A stretch of DNA of 62,292 bases from an uncultured Prevotella sp. (GCA_900322035.1 ONYL01000019.1:1-62292), one strand, 5' to 3'. Positions 52,117 to 61,576 are shown, numbered from the stretch's first letter. Program-made: numbers and translations. The notes: generated by a model not told the origin, from the sequence alone.

Positions 52117-52893
52117 ATGATGGTTTCATTCTCATCCCTATTCAAAAGCAAGAAAAAAGACACTTCTGTGAACATCATCCGACTGGAGGAAACAGACAGT
52201 ACAAACAACTACCTGCGTTCCTACCAACCTGCCGACGCAGAGAAGATCACTGTGGTGACAGCAGAATTCCAAACCGCCGGACGCGGTCAAGGTAGCAACA
52301 CATGGGAAAGTCAGAAGGGTAAGAATCTCACCTTCTCTATTCTCGTTCATCCTGTGATGGTACCCTTGCAAAGGCAGTTTCTGCTATCTATGACGGGTGG
52401 CATAGCATTGAAGATGGCCTTGGCAAAATACACCGACGGCATCACGCTCAAATGGCCCAACGATGTTTACTGGAACGACCGTAAGCTCAGTGGCACCCTC
52501 ATCGAGACAACCCTATCTGGGGGGCACATCACTAACTGTATCTTCGGAATCGGGCTCAATGTCAACCAGTCTGTATTCACCAGCAGTGCCCCCAACCCAG
52601 TCTCTCTGGCCCAGATTCTTGGTCATGAAGTAGACCGCGAAGAACTCCTGCAAGAAATCATCAAGGCTTTCAAATACTCCTATTCACTCATCGAGAACGG
52701 CAACTACACCGACATCGCCGCCCTCTACCACAACACGCTCTACCGCAGCCGAGGCTTCCACGCCTACCGCGACAGGAATGGAGAATTTGAGGCCGCGATA
52801 GTCGAGGTGGAGGACAACGGGCACCTGATCCTGCGCGACCACGAAGGAATCATCAAAGAATACGCATTCAAAGAAGTAGAATTCATAATATAA
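52117..52893 (+). CDS. birA: Biotin--[acetyl-CoA-carboxylase] ligase
   Basis: Protein of 258 aa from MMVSFSSLF (ATG at 52117, just after the promoter). The catalytic signs are ETDSTNNYL, the nucleotide-binding loop AGRGQGSNTWESQKGKNLTF and LKWPNDVYWNDRKLSGTLIE with the active Lys. It activates biotin with ATP and attaches it to carboxyl-carrier proteins. There is no N-terminal helix-turn-helix, so it is the ligase-only type. The pyrH gene follows 5 bases after the stop. Confidence 0.92.
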   Translation: MMVSFSSLFKSKKKDTSVNIIRLEETDSTNNYLRSYQPADAEKITVVTAEFQTAGRGQGSNTWESQKGKNLTFSILVHPVMVPLQRQFLLSMTGGIALKMALAKYTDGITLKWPNDVYWNDRKLSGTLIETTLSGGHITNCIFGIGLNVNQSVFTSSAPNPVSLAQILGHEVDREELLQEIIKAFKYSYSLIENGNYTDIAALYHNTLYRSRGFHAYRDRNGEFEAAIVEVEDNGHLILRDHEGIIKEYAFKEVEFII

Positions 52894-52898
52894 ACAAC

Positions 52899-53609
52899 AT
52901 GACACGATTCAAGAGAATTTTGCTCAAGCTCTCGGGCGAGAGTCTTATGGGCAAGCAAAACTATGGTATCGACCCTGAAAGACTGAGCGACTACGCACGG
53001 CAGATCAAAGAAATCCACGACATGGGCGTGGAGATGGGCATCGTCATTGGCGGCGGCAACATTTTCCGCGGCCTCAGTGGCTCACAGAAAGGCTTCGACC
53101 GCGTGAAAGGCGACCAGATGGGCATGTGTGCCACGGTCATCAACTCTTTGGCCCTGAGTTCTGCCTTGGGAGCCATTGGGGTGAAGACAAAGGTGATGAC
53201 GGCCATACGCATGGAACCCATTGGCGAATTCTACAACAAGTGGAATGCGATTGAAGCACTTAAGAATGGGTATATCTGCATCTTCTCGGCCGGAACGGGC
53301 AACCCCTATTTCACTACCGACACAGGCTCTTCACTGCGCGGCATCGAAATTGAAGCCGACGTGATGCTCAAAGGCACTCGTGTCGACGGTGTATATACTG
53401 CTGACCCCGAAAAAGATCCTAAGGCTACCAAATTTGAAGAAATCACTTTTGACGAAATCTACAACAAGAACTTGCGCGTGATGGATCTCACCGCTACTAC
53501 AATGTGCAAGGAAAACCACCTGCCCATCTACGTGTTCAACATGGATAAAGTGGGCAATCTCAAGAAGGTAATAGAAGGCGAGAACATCGGAACCCTCGTC
53601 CACGAATGA
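52899..53609 (+). CDS. pyrH: UMP kinase
   Basis: Protein of 236 aa of the amino-acid-kinase fold. ILLKLSGESLMGKQNYGIDP, VIGGGNIFRGL and KGTRVDGVYTADPEKDPKAT are diagnostic of bacterial UMP kinase. It phosphorylates UMP to UDP with ATP as a hexamer. Cotranscribed with birA and closed by a perfect terminator 15 bases downstream. Confidence 0.95.
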   Translation: MTRFKRILLKLSGESLMGKQNYGIDPERLSDYARQIKEIHDMGVEMGIVIGGGNIFRGLSGSQKGFDRVKGDQMGMCATVINSLALSSALGAIGVKTKVMTAIRMEPIGEFYNKWNAIEALKNGYICIFSAGTGNPYFTTDTGSSLRGIEIEADVMLKGTRVDGVYTADPEKDPKATKFEEITFDEIYNKNLRVMDLTATTMCKENHLPIYVFNMDKVGNLKKVIEGENIGTLVHE

Positions 53610-53624
53610 CAGACAGCTAATTGA

Positions 53625-53674
53625 CAGCGCGGCGTTTGTAGGTCATTGACTTACAAACGCCGCGCTGTTTTTTT
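53625..53674 (+). terminator. pyrH terminator
   Basis: A perfect 16-bp GC-rich stem (53625-53640 / 53652-53667; CAGCGCGGCGTTTGTA) is followed by seven T. Confidence 0.93.
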
Positions 53675-53700
53675 ATCACCTAAATTACTCAAACCGGAAA

Positions 53701-56202
53701 TCACTCGGGCATCTTGTCATACATGGATTTCCACCATGCATCGTCGCCTTGCAGCCACTTGGCAAACCAGGCAAAGATGGTGTTCTGCCATTTGATACGT
53801 TTGTCGTAGTCTTGTATCCAATGGTTCTCTCCTTCCACCTCTACCAGCGCAACCGGTCTACCCAAGAGTTTCAGAGCCGTATAGAGGGCAATGCTGTTGC
53901 CCGTAGGCACGTTGGTGTCGGCCGTCCCATGGAGAAGCAACAGCGGTGTATGGATTTTGTCGGCATTGTAGAGCGGACTATGATCGACATACAATTGTTT
54001 GTCGGTCCAAGGATAGCGGTTGGCCATGCTCACCTCACTATAGGAATAGCCCCAAAATCCCTCGCCCCAATAGGCAGTGTGGTCGCTGATTCCGGCATGC
54101 GACACGGCGGCAGCGAAGATGTCGGTCTGCGTCTGAAGATATTGGGTCATGAAGCCACCGTAGGAAGCTCCCAGACAGCCCACATGACGGGCATCCACAT
54201 AGTTGTGGTCGGTACAGAACTTCCGCGTGCCCTCAATAATGTCTTGTGCCACTCCCTCACCGGCAGTGTTGACATGGCGTGAGGCAAACTCCTGACCGAA
54301 GCCGGCCGCGCCGCTGGGCTGGATCACATATACCACATAACCCATGGCGGCGTAGAGCGGGAAGGGATAGTTGCCGTCGAAATAGCGTGACGAGGGAGAG
54401 CATCCTCCATAATAATATACAATCATGGGATATTTCTGCGAGGCATCGAAATGGGGCGGAAGATAGTAGCGCCCATAGATGGTATCGCCACGGCTGCTCT
54501 TGAAGTTCCATTCCTCGCAACGGGCAATATCCACATCGGCCAGCGCTTTCTGGCAGTCATCCATCAATTGGCTCTTGCCGCTGTTGAGATTCATGGCATA
54601 AAGGCGAGTGGCATTTGTGGCACTCTGCCCGCTGTAGCACATCACGGGTGCCTTGTCGGCCAAAGTCACACCGCCCACATAGTCCTCTGGTACCGCCAAC
54701 TGTTGTATCTTTCCCGACTTCGGATCCATGCGGTACAGACGACGGTAGTCGCGGTCGAGAGCATTGAAATAGACCTTCCCGTCGTAGCGGTTCCATTCCA
54801 TAGTCTCAATACTCGGATTGAAGTCGCGGGTCATGGGTCTTACCTGGCGTGTAGCGCAATCTACGAGATAGAGCTGATAGTCGTACATGCTGGGCGTACG
54901 TCCTTGGGGCAGGTTCTCACCGATACCGCCAAAGCTCTCGGGCGATCCTTTCACGGCCACCGTCCGGCCATCGGGAGAGAAGCAGGCAGAGCCTACGAAG
55001 CCATCGCTGTCGACGAGGCACTCCGTATTCATCGTGTTCAGGTCGAGCCGGTAGATAGAGGTCAGCGTAGTAGGCCGCTTCTGCAGGCGGCTTCGGGAGA
55101 CCGCATAAAGGACATATCGGCTGTCGTCGGAAATGTCGTAGAGACTGACATCGTGATAGCCGAAGGTCAGCGGTTGTGCCACACCCGTAGCAAGATCATA
55201 CCGGAGCAGTTTGTCCCGTGTACGCCAACCGGGTTGACGGTCGTCGGGCTGGATGATCTGGTGCACCTGACTGTCATCCTTAGGTCCTTCCTCGCTCTGT
55301 TCTATAATAAGATAAGTGCCGTCGGGACTCATCGTCCACTGACCTTCGGGCAGCGACTCGACAAGGACAGTCTCAGCACCGGTGGCCAGAGAGGAGCAGA
55401 CGAGTTGCTTCCCATGGGTGCCCTGGCGCTCGAAGAGAATGTCGTTGGTGCCGGGTTTCCATCGGATAAAGGACGCGTAGGTACGGACAATGGTGTTTTG
55501 CTTCAGATCGTAGACCTGGTATTGCCACGTAGTCTTGTTAGGGCCGGTAGTCACATAAGACACAACGATATCGTAACGCCCGTCGGCACTCAGGCTGTTG
55601 GAATAGTAATGTTTGCCGTTGAGGAAATCATAGATATTCAGGCTCCTCCGTGGGCCACAGCCCATGGTGAGGACCGAGTCGGCATCGCTGCTCACGGTGA
55701 CAAGGAGCGAGTCTTTGTCGGCAGGCGTAGTGAGATATTTCACCACTACGTTGTGGGTAGACGGGACGAGTGTCAGCTGTCCGTTGCTCTTTTCGCCATC
55801 GACGAAGAGCTGATAGTTCTTGAGTTTCTCCACCTTGACGGTGGCCTTGACATAGCGGGAGTTGCTGATGTTGAACTGCAACAGATGAAGCGCGTTGCCT
55901 GCGGCGGATGTCGGAGCCATAACCCCAGAATAGTCAATACCCTGCCCGGCCCGCAGAAGATCGACAGGCGTATCAATGAATTTGCCTACTTTGAAACTGT
56001 CGCGCTGGGCACTGATGCTGTCGACCATGACGGGAGCCTTGATCAGATAGGGACCCGAATAGCGGAAGTGGGTCACGCGGACATCGTCCGCAATGGCTTG
56101 ATGGATAGGAAGCACAGCCAGCAAAAAAGTTGGCAATGCGCGTCTGGCACGAGTAATGATGCGTCGCAACTCGCCTTTCTTGTTATTCTCTCTGATGTAC
56201 AT
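53701..56202 (-). CDS. S9-family (DPP IV/prolyl oligopeptidase-type) serine peptidase
   Basis: Protein of 833 aa. A signal peptide-like N-terminus (LPTFLLAVLPIHQAIA) leads to a beta-propeller (about 150-560) and an alpha/beta-hydrolase domain. The nucleophile is Ser680 in GCLGASYGGFMTQY; the Asp lies in LHGTADTNVPTGN and the His in EGENHWIQDYDKR. It cleaves peptides, often after Pro or Ala, in the periplasm or at the surface. It could feed the histidine and proline catabolic routes in this window; that link is an inference. Convergent with pyrH and divergent from the EEP gene. Confidence 0.9.
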   Translation of the reverse strand: MYIRENNKKGELRRIITRARRALPTFLLAVLPIHQAIADDVRVTHFRYSGPYLIKAPVMVDSISAQRDSFKVGKFIDTPVDLLRAGQGIDYSGVMAPTSAAGNALHLLQFNISNSRYVKATVKVEKLKNYQLFVDGEKSNGQLTLVPSTHNVVVKYLTTPADKDSLLVTVSSDADSVLTMGCGPRRSLNIYDFLNGKHYYSNSLSADGRYDIVVSYVTTGPNKTTWQYQVYDLKQNTIVRTYASFIRWKPGTNDILFERQGTHGKQLVCSSLATGAETVLVESLPEGQWTMSPDGTYLIIEQSEEGPKDDSQVHQIIQPDDRQPGWRTRDKLLRYDLATGVAQPLTFGYHDVSLYDISDDSRYVLYAVSRSRLQKRPTTLTSIYRLDLNTMNTECLVDSDGFVGSACFSPDGRTVAVKGSPESFGGIGENLPQGRTPSMYDYQLYLVDCATRQVRPMTRDFNPSIETMEWNRYDGKVYFNALDRDYRRLYRMDPKSGKIQQLAVPEDYVGGVTLADKAPVMCYSGQSATNATRLYAMNLNSGKSQLMDDCQKALADVDIARCEEWNFKSSRGDTIYGRYYLPPHFDASQKYPMIVYYYGGCSPSSRYFDGNYPFPLYAAMGYVVYVIQPSGAAGFGQEFASRHVNTAGEGVAQDIIEGTRKFCTDHNYVDARHVGCLGASYGGFMTQYLQTQTDIFAAAVSHAGISDHTAYWGEGFWGYSYSEVSMANRYPWTDKQLYVDHSPLYNADKIHTPLLLLHGTADTNVPTGNSIALYTALKLLGRPVALVEVEGENHWIQDYDKRIKWQNTIFAWFAKWLQGDDAWWKSMYDKMPE

Positions 56203-56227
56203 AATAGTGTGTGATTGATTCCAATTG

Positions 56228-56235
56228 CAAACTTA
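56228..56235 (-). promoter_or_regulatory. -7 box for the S9 peptidase gene
   Basis: The complement of 56228-56235 reads TAAGTTTG (TAnnTTTG), 25 bases before the start codon. ATTG lies 23 bases further upstream, a little beyond the usual spacing. Confidence 0.5.
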
Positions 56236-56360
56236 CAGAAAAACATTGAATCGTGTAACAATAGTAAGAGAAAATTTTGAAGTATTGAACCTATCAATCC
56301 TCTTTTCTTAGGAAAAGTGTGATATCCCTGATTATTTTATCGGCTATCCAAATATTTGAT

Positions 56361-56368
56361 TACCTTTG
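56361..56368 (+). promoter_or_regulatory. -7 box for the EEP-family gene
   Basis: TACCTTTG matches TAnnTTTG 33 bases before the chosen ATG at 56402. No clear TTTG at 19-21 bases; TTTT is nearest. Confidence 0.5.
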
Positions 56369-56401
56369 TACGTAATAACAGAAAACTATAAAACAATAAA
56401 G

Positions 56402-57286
56402 ATGAAACGAAACTTGATTCTCCTTTTTTCACTAATGCTGTCTGCCTGGGTTTCAGCCCAACAACTCTACGTAGGCTCTTACAATATCCGCTACCGCAAC
56501 AACGAAGACTCCATAGCCGGCAATGTCTGGTCGAAGCGTTGCCAAGTGATCTGCGACTTGATCAACTTTGAGCATCCCGATATCTTCGGCGCACAGGAGG
56601 TGCTCCACGGGCAACTTCAGGACATGAAGCACAGCCTCGACCACTACGACTATATCGGTGTGGGGCGTGATGACGGTAAGCAGGCAGGAGAGTACGCCGC
56701 CATATTCTACGACACTCGCTCGCTGACCCTGCTCGACGAGGGGCATTTCTGGCTCTCCCCCACTCCCTCCCGACCTGGATTAGGATGGGACGCTGCTTGC
56801 GTGAGAATCTGCACCTGGGGCAAATTCCTCGATAAGCGCACGCGAAAGCAGTTCTTCTTCTTCAATGTCCACATGGACCATGTGGGTGTGGTGGCGCGTC
56901 GCGAGGGGGCCAAACTCATCATCAGCCGCATACGCCAAATGGCCATGGGGGCACCAACCGTGCTCACGGGTGATTTCAATGTGGACCAGAGGGATGAGAT
57001 CTATGGCATCTTCTCGCATTCGGGCATATTGAAAGACGCCTATGTCAATGCCCGCCTGCGCTTTGTCGAAAACGGAACCTTCAACGATTTTAATCCCAAC
57101 CGCCTCACGACAAGCCGCATCGACCATGTATTTGTCTCGCCTTCCGTTTCTGTCGACCGCTATGGCATCCTCACCGACAGCTATTGGACCACCGACAAGA
57201 CTGAGGGAGCTCAAGAAGAGACCGACAAGGCGCAGCGCCGCAATCCGTCGGACCATTATCCCGTATTCGTCCATATCGTGATGTAG
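56402..57286 (+). CDS. Secreted endonuclease/exonuclease/phosphatase (EEP) family hydrolase
   Basis: Protein of 294 aa from MKRNLILLFSLMLSAWVSAQ, a clear signal peptide (ATG at 56402). DNase I-like fold residues are visible: YNIRYRNNED (Asn), GAQEVLHGQL (Glu), NVHMDHVGVVARREGA (His), LTGDFNVDQRDEIYG (Asp/Asn) and the C-terminal SDHYPVFVHI (Asp-His). Substrate may be nucleic acid, phospholipid head groups or inositol phosphate; family members of this type are diverse. Monocistronic with its own -7 box. Confidence 0.87.
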   Translation: MKRNLILLFSLMLSAWVSAQQLYVGSYNIRYRNNEDSIAGNVWSKRCQVICDLINFEHPDIFGAQEVLHGQLQDMKHSLDHYDYIGVGRDDGKQAGEYAAIFYDTRSLTLLDEGHFWLSPTPSRPGLGWDAACVRICTWGKFLDKRTRKQFFFFNVHMDHVGVVARREGAKLIISRIRQMAMGAPTVLTGDFNVDQRDEIYGIFSHSGILKDAYVNARLRFVENGTFNDFNPNRLTTSRIDHVFVSPSVSVDRYGILTDSYWTTDKTEGAQEETDKAQRRNPSDHYPVFVHIVM

Positions 57287-57367
57287 GCTTCGATTCTATA
57301 GATCAGAAACTGTCAGCAGCCAACACAAAATAGGGCTATTGGCATCGTGAACAACGGTTACTGACGA

Positions 57368-57442
57368 CGGCCCCCATTTGCCTCCCCACGGGCCTGCATT
57401 TGGGGGCCGGCGGGTTGCCATATGGAAGCCCGTGGGGAGGCA
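57368..57442 (+). repeat. Interleaved inverted repeats (pseudoknot-like order)
   Basis: Four arms in the order a-b-a'-b': CGGCCCCCA (57368-57376), TGCCTCCCCACGGGC (57379-57393), TGGGGGCCG (57401-57409), GCCCGTGGGGAGGCA (57428-57442). Both pairs are perfect (9 and 15 bp), so as RNA they either form a pseudoknot or exclude one another. The segment also carries CATTTG, CATTTG and CATATG about every 23 bases, a spacing like that of the 22-bp array at 40.5 kb. Confidence 0.75.
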
Positions 57443-57550
57443 GATGCCAACTATCTGAATCCCTACTACCAGACTGTATGGCAGAAGCGCGGCAAAGCCA
57501 ATGCGCGCAGCCTCAACCAAAAGGCGATCACCAAGATGAAGAGTCAATAG
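57422..57550 (+). CDS. Possible small ORF or 3' gene relic
   Basis: An ATG at 57422 opens 42 codons: MEARGEADANYLNPYYQTVW then QKRGKANARSLNQKAITKMK, S, Q and TAG. The composition is protein-like (NPYYQTVWQKRGKANAR), but there is no recognised family and the start lies inside an inverted repeat. It could be the tail of a lost gene. I see nothing else coding between the EEP gene and putA. Confidence 0.3.
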   Translation: MEARGEADANYLNPYYQTVWQKRGKANARSLNQKAITKMKSQ

Positions 57551-57632
57551 ACGGGAAACGATTCAGGGCGAAATGCTGAAGGGACAATATTATGCATTTC
57601 GTAGATTTTTACAATAAAAAGTTTGCATTTTC

Positions 57633-57663
57633 TTTGTTTCAATCCATTTTTATTTTATCTTTG
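57633..57663 (+). promoter_or_regulatory. putA promoter
   Basis: TTTG (57633-57636), 19 bases, TATCTTTG (57656-57663): full consensus, giving a leader of about 214 bases before putA. Confidence 0.72.
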
Positions 57664-57727
57664 CAAACGAGACCATATAAAGACAACGCATCGTGAAAAG
57701 ATTTTGTTTTGACACTTTTTCCCATCA

Positions 57728-57849
57728 GGCCCTTTCAGAGCTTCATCGCTACAGGGCCGTGATGTTCAGCCCTACGAGAGGATAGCCATAGCTTTGTTGC
57801 CTCTTTGGCAAGAAGGCCTCCCGTAGAGCACGGTCTGTGGACTGTGCTC
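57728..57849 (+). promoter_or_regulatory. Structured 5' leader of putA
   Basis: Three hairpins in the untranslated leader: GGCCCT/AGGGCC (57728-57733 / 57753-57758), TTGCC-TCTTT-GGCAA (57797-57811) and GAGCACGGTC-TGTG-GACTGTGCTC (57826-57849). A GTG-started 30-codon frame (KRFCFDTFSHQALSELHRYR, then AVMFSPTRG) also lies in the leader at about 57692-57784. It may be a cis-regulatory leader for putA; no known riboswitch recognised. Confidence 0.4.
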
Positions 57850-57883
57850 CCAAAAAACCAGTATTTACTACACCGTAAACAAC

Positions 57884-60800
57884 ATGATTATGCAAAAGCC
57901 CACTATTAAAGAGGTAGAGTCATGGTTGATGACCCTCTACAACACCAGCCAGGATAGTATTACGCCTGCTGAACGCCGTGAGCAGAATATGTATGCCACT
58001 ATGGTAGAACGTCCCAGCGACAAGAAGTTTCTCGTGAAGATGCTCGACGAGAGCTCGCAGATCCGCGACGAACGTAAGCTGGCCAAGCGCATCAAGGTGC
58101 TCATCGACGAATACGGAGTGCCCGAGTTCCTCAACAAGCGAGATGCGTGGCTCTTCAAGATGTACCAGTCGTTTGGCTATCTCTTCTATCCCATCGCCAT
58201 ACCCATCATTAAGAAACGTCTGCGCATGGACACCTCGCGCGTCATTCTCGATGCCTCGCGCCCCAATCTGACTCGCCATTTGGCTGAGCGCAACAAGGAG
58301 AAGATCGGACAGAACGTGAACCTGCTCGGCGAAGTGGTGCTCGGCAACGAAGAGGCCGACCGCCGCTACCAGAACACGATAGACGCGCTGAAGCAACCCG
58401 ACATCAACTATATCTCCGTGAAAATCTCCGGTATCTACGCCCAGACCCACGCGCTGAACTACGAGGAGTCGTTTCCCGAACTGGTAAGACGCATGTCGAC
58501 ACTCTATCAGACGGCCATCGACTATCCCTATGTCGACGAGAATGGCAAGAAGAGCCCGAAGTTTGTCAACCTCGACATGGAGGAATACAAAGACTTCGAC
58601 ATGACGATCAAGGTGTTTCTGACCACGCTCTCCAAGCCGGAGTTTCTGCATTATTCGGCCGGCATCGTGGTGCAGGCCTACCTTCCCGACGCCTGGGATT
58701 TTCAGAGCCGCCTGCTCGACTTTGCCAAGGAACGCTGCGCTCGTGGTGGAGCACCCATAAAAATGCGCATCGTGAAAGGTTGCAACCTCGACATGGAGGC
58801 TGTCACCTCGTCGCTCCACGGATGGCCTACCCCCGTGCGTCCCAACAAGACAGAAGTCGACGCCAACTACCTGCACATCATCGAGCGCGGACTGCTGCCC
58901 GAGAATGCAAAATGCCTGCACATCGGTATGGCCTCCCACAACCTCTACACCATCTCCTACGCCTATCTGCTCACCCAGAAATACCAAACCCCCAAAGAGA
59001 CCTTCTGCTTCGAGATGCTCGAGGGCATGGCCGACCATGTATGGCGTGCCCAGTCGAAACTCGGCAACCACGTGGTTCTCTATGCCCCAGTGGTCCACGA
59101 CAAGGAATTCCTCTACGCCGTGTCCTACTTGGTTCGCCGCATGGACGAGAATACGGCTCCCGACAATTTCCTCACCCACTCGTTCAACCTCAAGCCGGGC
59201 ACGGAAACCTGGGAATTTCTGCGCAAGCAGTTCGAGGACGCCTATGCCATCAAGGACAATTTGAACCACACACCTTACCGCACACAGGACCGCCGTAAGC
59301 CTTACACCCCCATGCCTCCTCAGGACGAGATGGTCAACGAGCAGGACACAGACTTCGACCGGGAATGCAACCAGGAGTGGCAGCGCGACATCTTCAAGAA
59401 GTGGAAGAAGAGCCCCACTGACAAGCCGGATATTATCCCCACACAGATCGGTGCCGAGACGGTGGTGAACGACAGCCGCTACAAATACTACGACCGCTCG
59501 CAAGACGAGGAAGTAGAGATCTGCGAGATGTCGAAAGCCAATGCTGACCAAGTGGAGGAAATCGTGAAGATAGCCGCCGCCGATCCCGGCCACTGGCGCG
59601 AGACGACGATAGAGGAGCGCCACAAGATCATGTACGACGCGGCCAACCGCATGGGTGACCTGCGTGGCGACCTGATCGGTGCCATGTGCGCCATCACTGG
59701 CAAGACCGTCGTCGAGGGCGACGTGGAGGTATCGGAAGGTATAGACTATTGCCGGTTCTACACCACGTCGATGAAGAAATTCTATGCCATGACCGATATA
59801 GATATCAAGGCCAAGGGCACCGTGCTGGTCATCTCGCCGTGGAACTTCCCCTGCGCCATTCCCTGCGGCGGTGTCGTGGCCGGACTGGCAGCCGGCAATA
59901 CCGTTATTTTGAAGCCCGCCTCTGTGGCTGCACCCGTGGCCTGGCTCTTCGCCAAAGCTTTCTGGGATGCAGGGGTGCCGAAAGAGGCCCTGCAGGTGGT
60001 CATCACCGAGCGCGACGCCCTTGAGAAACTCACCCAGGCCCCAGAAGTGAAGCACATCATCCTCACTGGCGGCACCGACACAGCCCAGTCGATTCTGCGT
60101 GCCAAGCCCACCACGCCACTTTCGGCAGAGACGGGCGGAAAGAACGCCATCATCTGTACGGCCTCGGCCGACATGGATCACGCCATCATGAGTGCCTGCC
60201 ACTCGGCGTTCAGCAATGCCGGGCAGAAGTGCTCAGCCTGCTCGCTGTTCCTCGTGGAGCGTTCAGTGTATGAGCGTCCAGACTTCCGAGTGAAGCTGAA
60301 AGACTGCGCCACAAGCATGAAGGTGGGTGGAGTTTGGGACGCCGGCAACAAGGTCGGCCCAATGATTACCAACAAGAATGAAAAACTCCTAAAGGCCATC
60401 AGCAATTTGGAGGCGGGCGAGTCGTGGCTCGTGGCTCCGCGCTGGGTCGACAAGAAGCATTATATCCTTGCCCCGACTGTGAAGATGGGTGTCAGACCCG
60501 AGAACTTCTCATTCCGCACCGAGCTGTTCGGACCCATGTTGTCTGTGGCCCCCTTCGACTCGCTGCAAGAGGCCATCGACCTGGTCAACGGTCTGGACTA
60601 TGGCCTTACATCGGGTATCCAGACACTCGACGAGAACGAGCGCCGCCTGTGGCGCGACTCCATCATGGCCGGGAATCTCTATATCAACCGCGGCATCACC
60701 GGAGCCATCGTCAACCGTCAGCCTTTCGGCGGAATGAAACTGTCGGCTTTCGGTCCCGGCATTAAGGCGGGTGGCCCCAACTACTGCCAGCAGTTCACGG

Positions 60801-61354
60801 TGATCACCGACAAGAACGGCTCCAAGACGGATTACCGGAAAAGCTATGCCGAGGCTTGGAAGAACGAGTTCTCCCGTCCGCGCGACTGGAATCACCTTCA
60901 CGGCGAGCAGAATGTGTTCCGCTACTTGCCGCTCAAGGGAGGCATGGCGCTCCGCCTCTTCACGGCCGATACCGACGAGCAGGCGTTGATGGTGGCTTTG
61001 GCAGCACAAATCTGCGGCACTCCGCTCACGGTCAGCTGTGATCCGTCTGATGAGCGCAAGGATTTGGCCGGAAAGTTGGCAGCCTTAGGAGCCAAAATAA
61101 AAGAGGAGGAGCTCGATCGATTCATCGAGTCGATTCCCGATTATGAGCGCATTCGCACTTGTTCGGCCAACATTCCCGTCGAGATGTACCGCCGCGCGGC
61201 CGACACCAACAAGTTCATTGCCACCGACACACCCGTGAAGAACGGTAGAATAGAGCTCATCCATTACCTCAAGGAGCAGAGCATTGCCTTTGAATATCAT
61301 CGTTACGGCAGTGGACAAGACCAAGAGCCGAATATTGACGAGGAATACAAATAG
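57884..61354 (+). CDS. putA: Bifunctional proline dehydrogenase / L-glutamate gamma-semialdehyde dehydrogenase
   Basis: Protein of 1156 aa (start at 57884 or the ATG two codons later). The N-terminal proline dehydrogenase barrel covers about 80-470 (INYISVKISGIYAQTHALNY; MRIVKGCNLDMEAVTS; FCFEMLEGMADHVWRAQSKL). The aldehyde dehydrogenase covers about 545-1000 (VISPWNFPCAIPCGGVVAGL; LSAETGGKNAIICTASADMD with the Glu; Cys783 in NAGQKCSACSLFLVE; FGGMKLSAFGPGIKAGGPNY). It oxidises proline to glutamate through P5C. There is no ribbon-helix-helix DNA-binding domain, so it is not a self-regulating PutA. A C-terminal tail of about 150 residues follows. Confidence 0.92.
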   Translation: MIMQKPTIKEVESWLMTLYNTSQDSITPAERREQNMYATMVERPSDKKFLVKMLDESSQIRDERKLAKRIKVLIDEYGVPEFLNKRDAWLFKMYQSFGYLFYPIAIPIIKKRLRMDTSRVILDASRPNLTRHLAERNKEKIGQNVNLLGEVVLGNEEADRRYQNTIDALKQPDINYISVKISGIYAQTHALNYEESFPELVRRMSTLYQTAIDYPYVDENGKKSPKFVNLDMEEYKDFDMTIKVFLTTLSKPEFLHYSAGIVVQAYLPDAWDFQSRLLDFAKERCARGGAPIKMRIVKGCNLDMEAVTSSLHGWPTPVRPNKTEVDANYLHIIERGLLPENAKCLHIGMASHNLYTISYAYLLTQKYQTPKETFCFEMLEGMADHVWRAQSKLGNHVVLYAPVVHDKEFLYAVSYLVRRMDENTAPDNFLTHSFNLKPGTETWEFLRKQFEDAYAIKDNLNHTPYRTQDRRKPYTPMPPQDEMVNEQDTDFDRECNQEWQRDIFKKWKKSPTDKPDIIPTQIGAETVVNDSRYKYYDRSQDEEVEICEMSKANADQVEEIVKIAAADPGHWRETTIEERHKIMYDAANRMGDLRGDLIGAMCAITGKTVVEGDVEVSEGIDYCRFYTTSMKKFYAMTDIDIKAKGTVLVISPWNFPCAIPCGGVVAGLAAGNTVILKPASVAAPVAWLFAKAFWDAGVPKEALQVVITERDALEKLTQAPEVKHIILTGGTDTAQSILRAKPTTPLSAETGGKNAIICTASADMDHAIMSACHSAFSNAGQKCSACSLFLVERSVYERPDFRVKLKDCATSMKVGGVWDAGNKVGPMITNKNEKLLKAISNLEAGESWLVAPRWVDKKHYILAPTVKMGVRPENFSFRTELFGPMLSVAPFDSLQEAIDLVNGLDYGLTSGIQTLDENERRLWRDSIMAGNLYINRGITGAIVNRQPFGGMKLSAFGPGIKAGGPNYCQQFTVITDKNGSKTDYRKSYAEAWKNEFSRPRDWNHLHGEQNVFRYLPLKGGMALRLFTADTDEQALMVALAAQICGTPLTVSCDPSDERKDLAGKLAALGAKIKEEELDRFIESIPDYERIRTCSANIPVEMYRRAADTNKFIATDTPVKNGRIELIHYLKEQSIAFEYHRYGSGQDQEPNIDEEYK

Positions 61355-61398
61355 TGCCGTAGGGATTTCCGTAAAATAATACTTTCATCATCTGTTCA

Positions 61399-61427
61399 GG
61401 CAGCTTCTCCATCGAGAGGCTGCCTTT
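61399..61427 (+). terminator. putA terminator
   Basis: An 11-bp stem (61399-61409 / 61414-61424; GGCAGCTTCTC with GAGAGGCTGCC, one G-U) closes a CATC loop, followed by TTTACTTT. Confidence 0.75.
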
Positions 61428-61576
61428 ACTTTCAGTCTGCTCCCTACCAATTCATGGGCATACACCCACCTGACATGCGCAAAAAATCGAAAAAAACAGA
61501 AGTTTTCATCGATGATTACGATTGATACGATAGAAACAAACCTTATATATGGATGGCCAGATCCTTCAAAAAAAAG

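Noticed and set aside
57920-60202. A 760-codon open frame antisense to putA
   Set aside because: Its sequence is His/Val/Gly-rich as expected from the reverse frame of a GC-biased gene, has no domain, signal or promoter, and lies wholly inside a well-supported gene. Similar long antisense frames over hutU (13780-15096), hutH (12202-13242) and the S9 peptidase (54451-56214) were rejected for the same reason.
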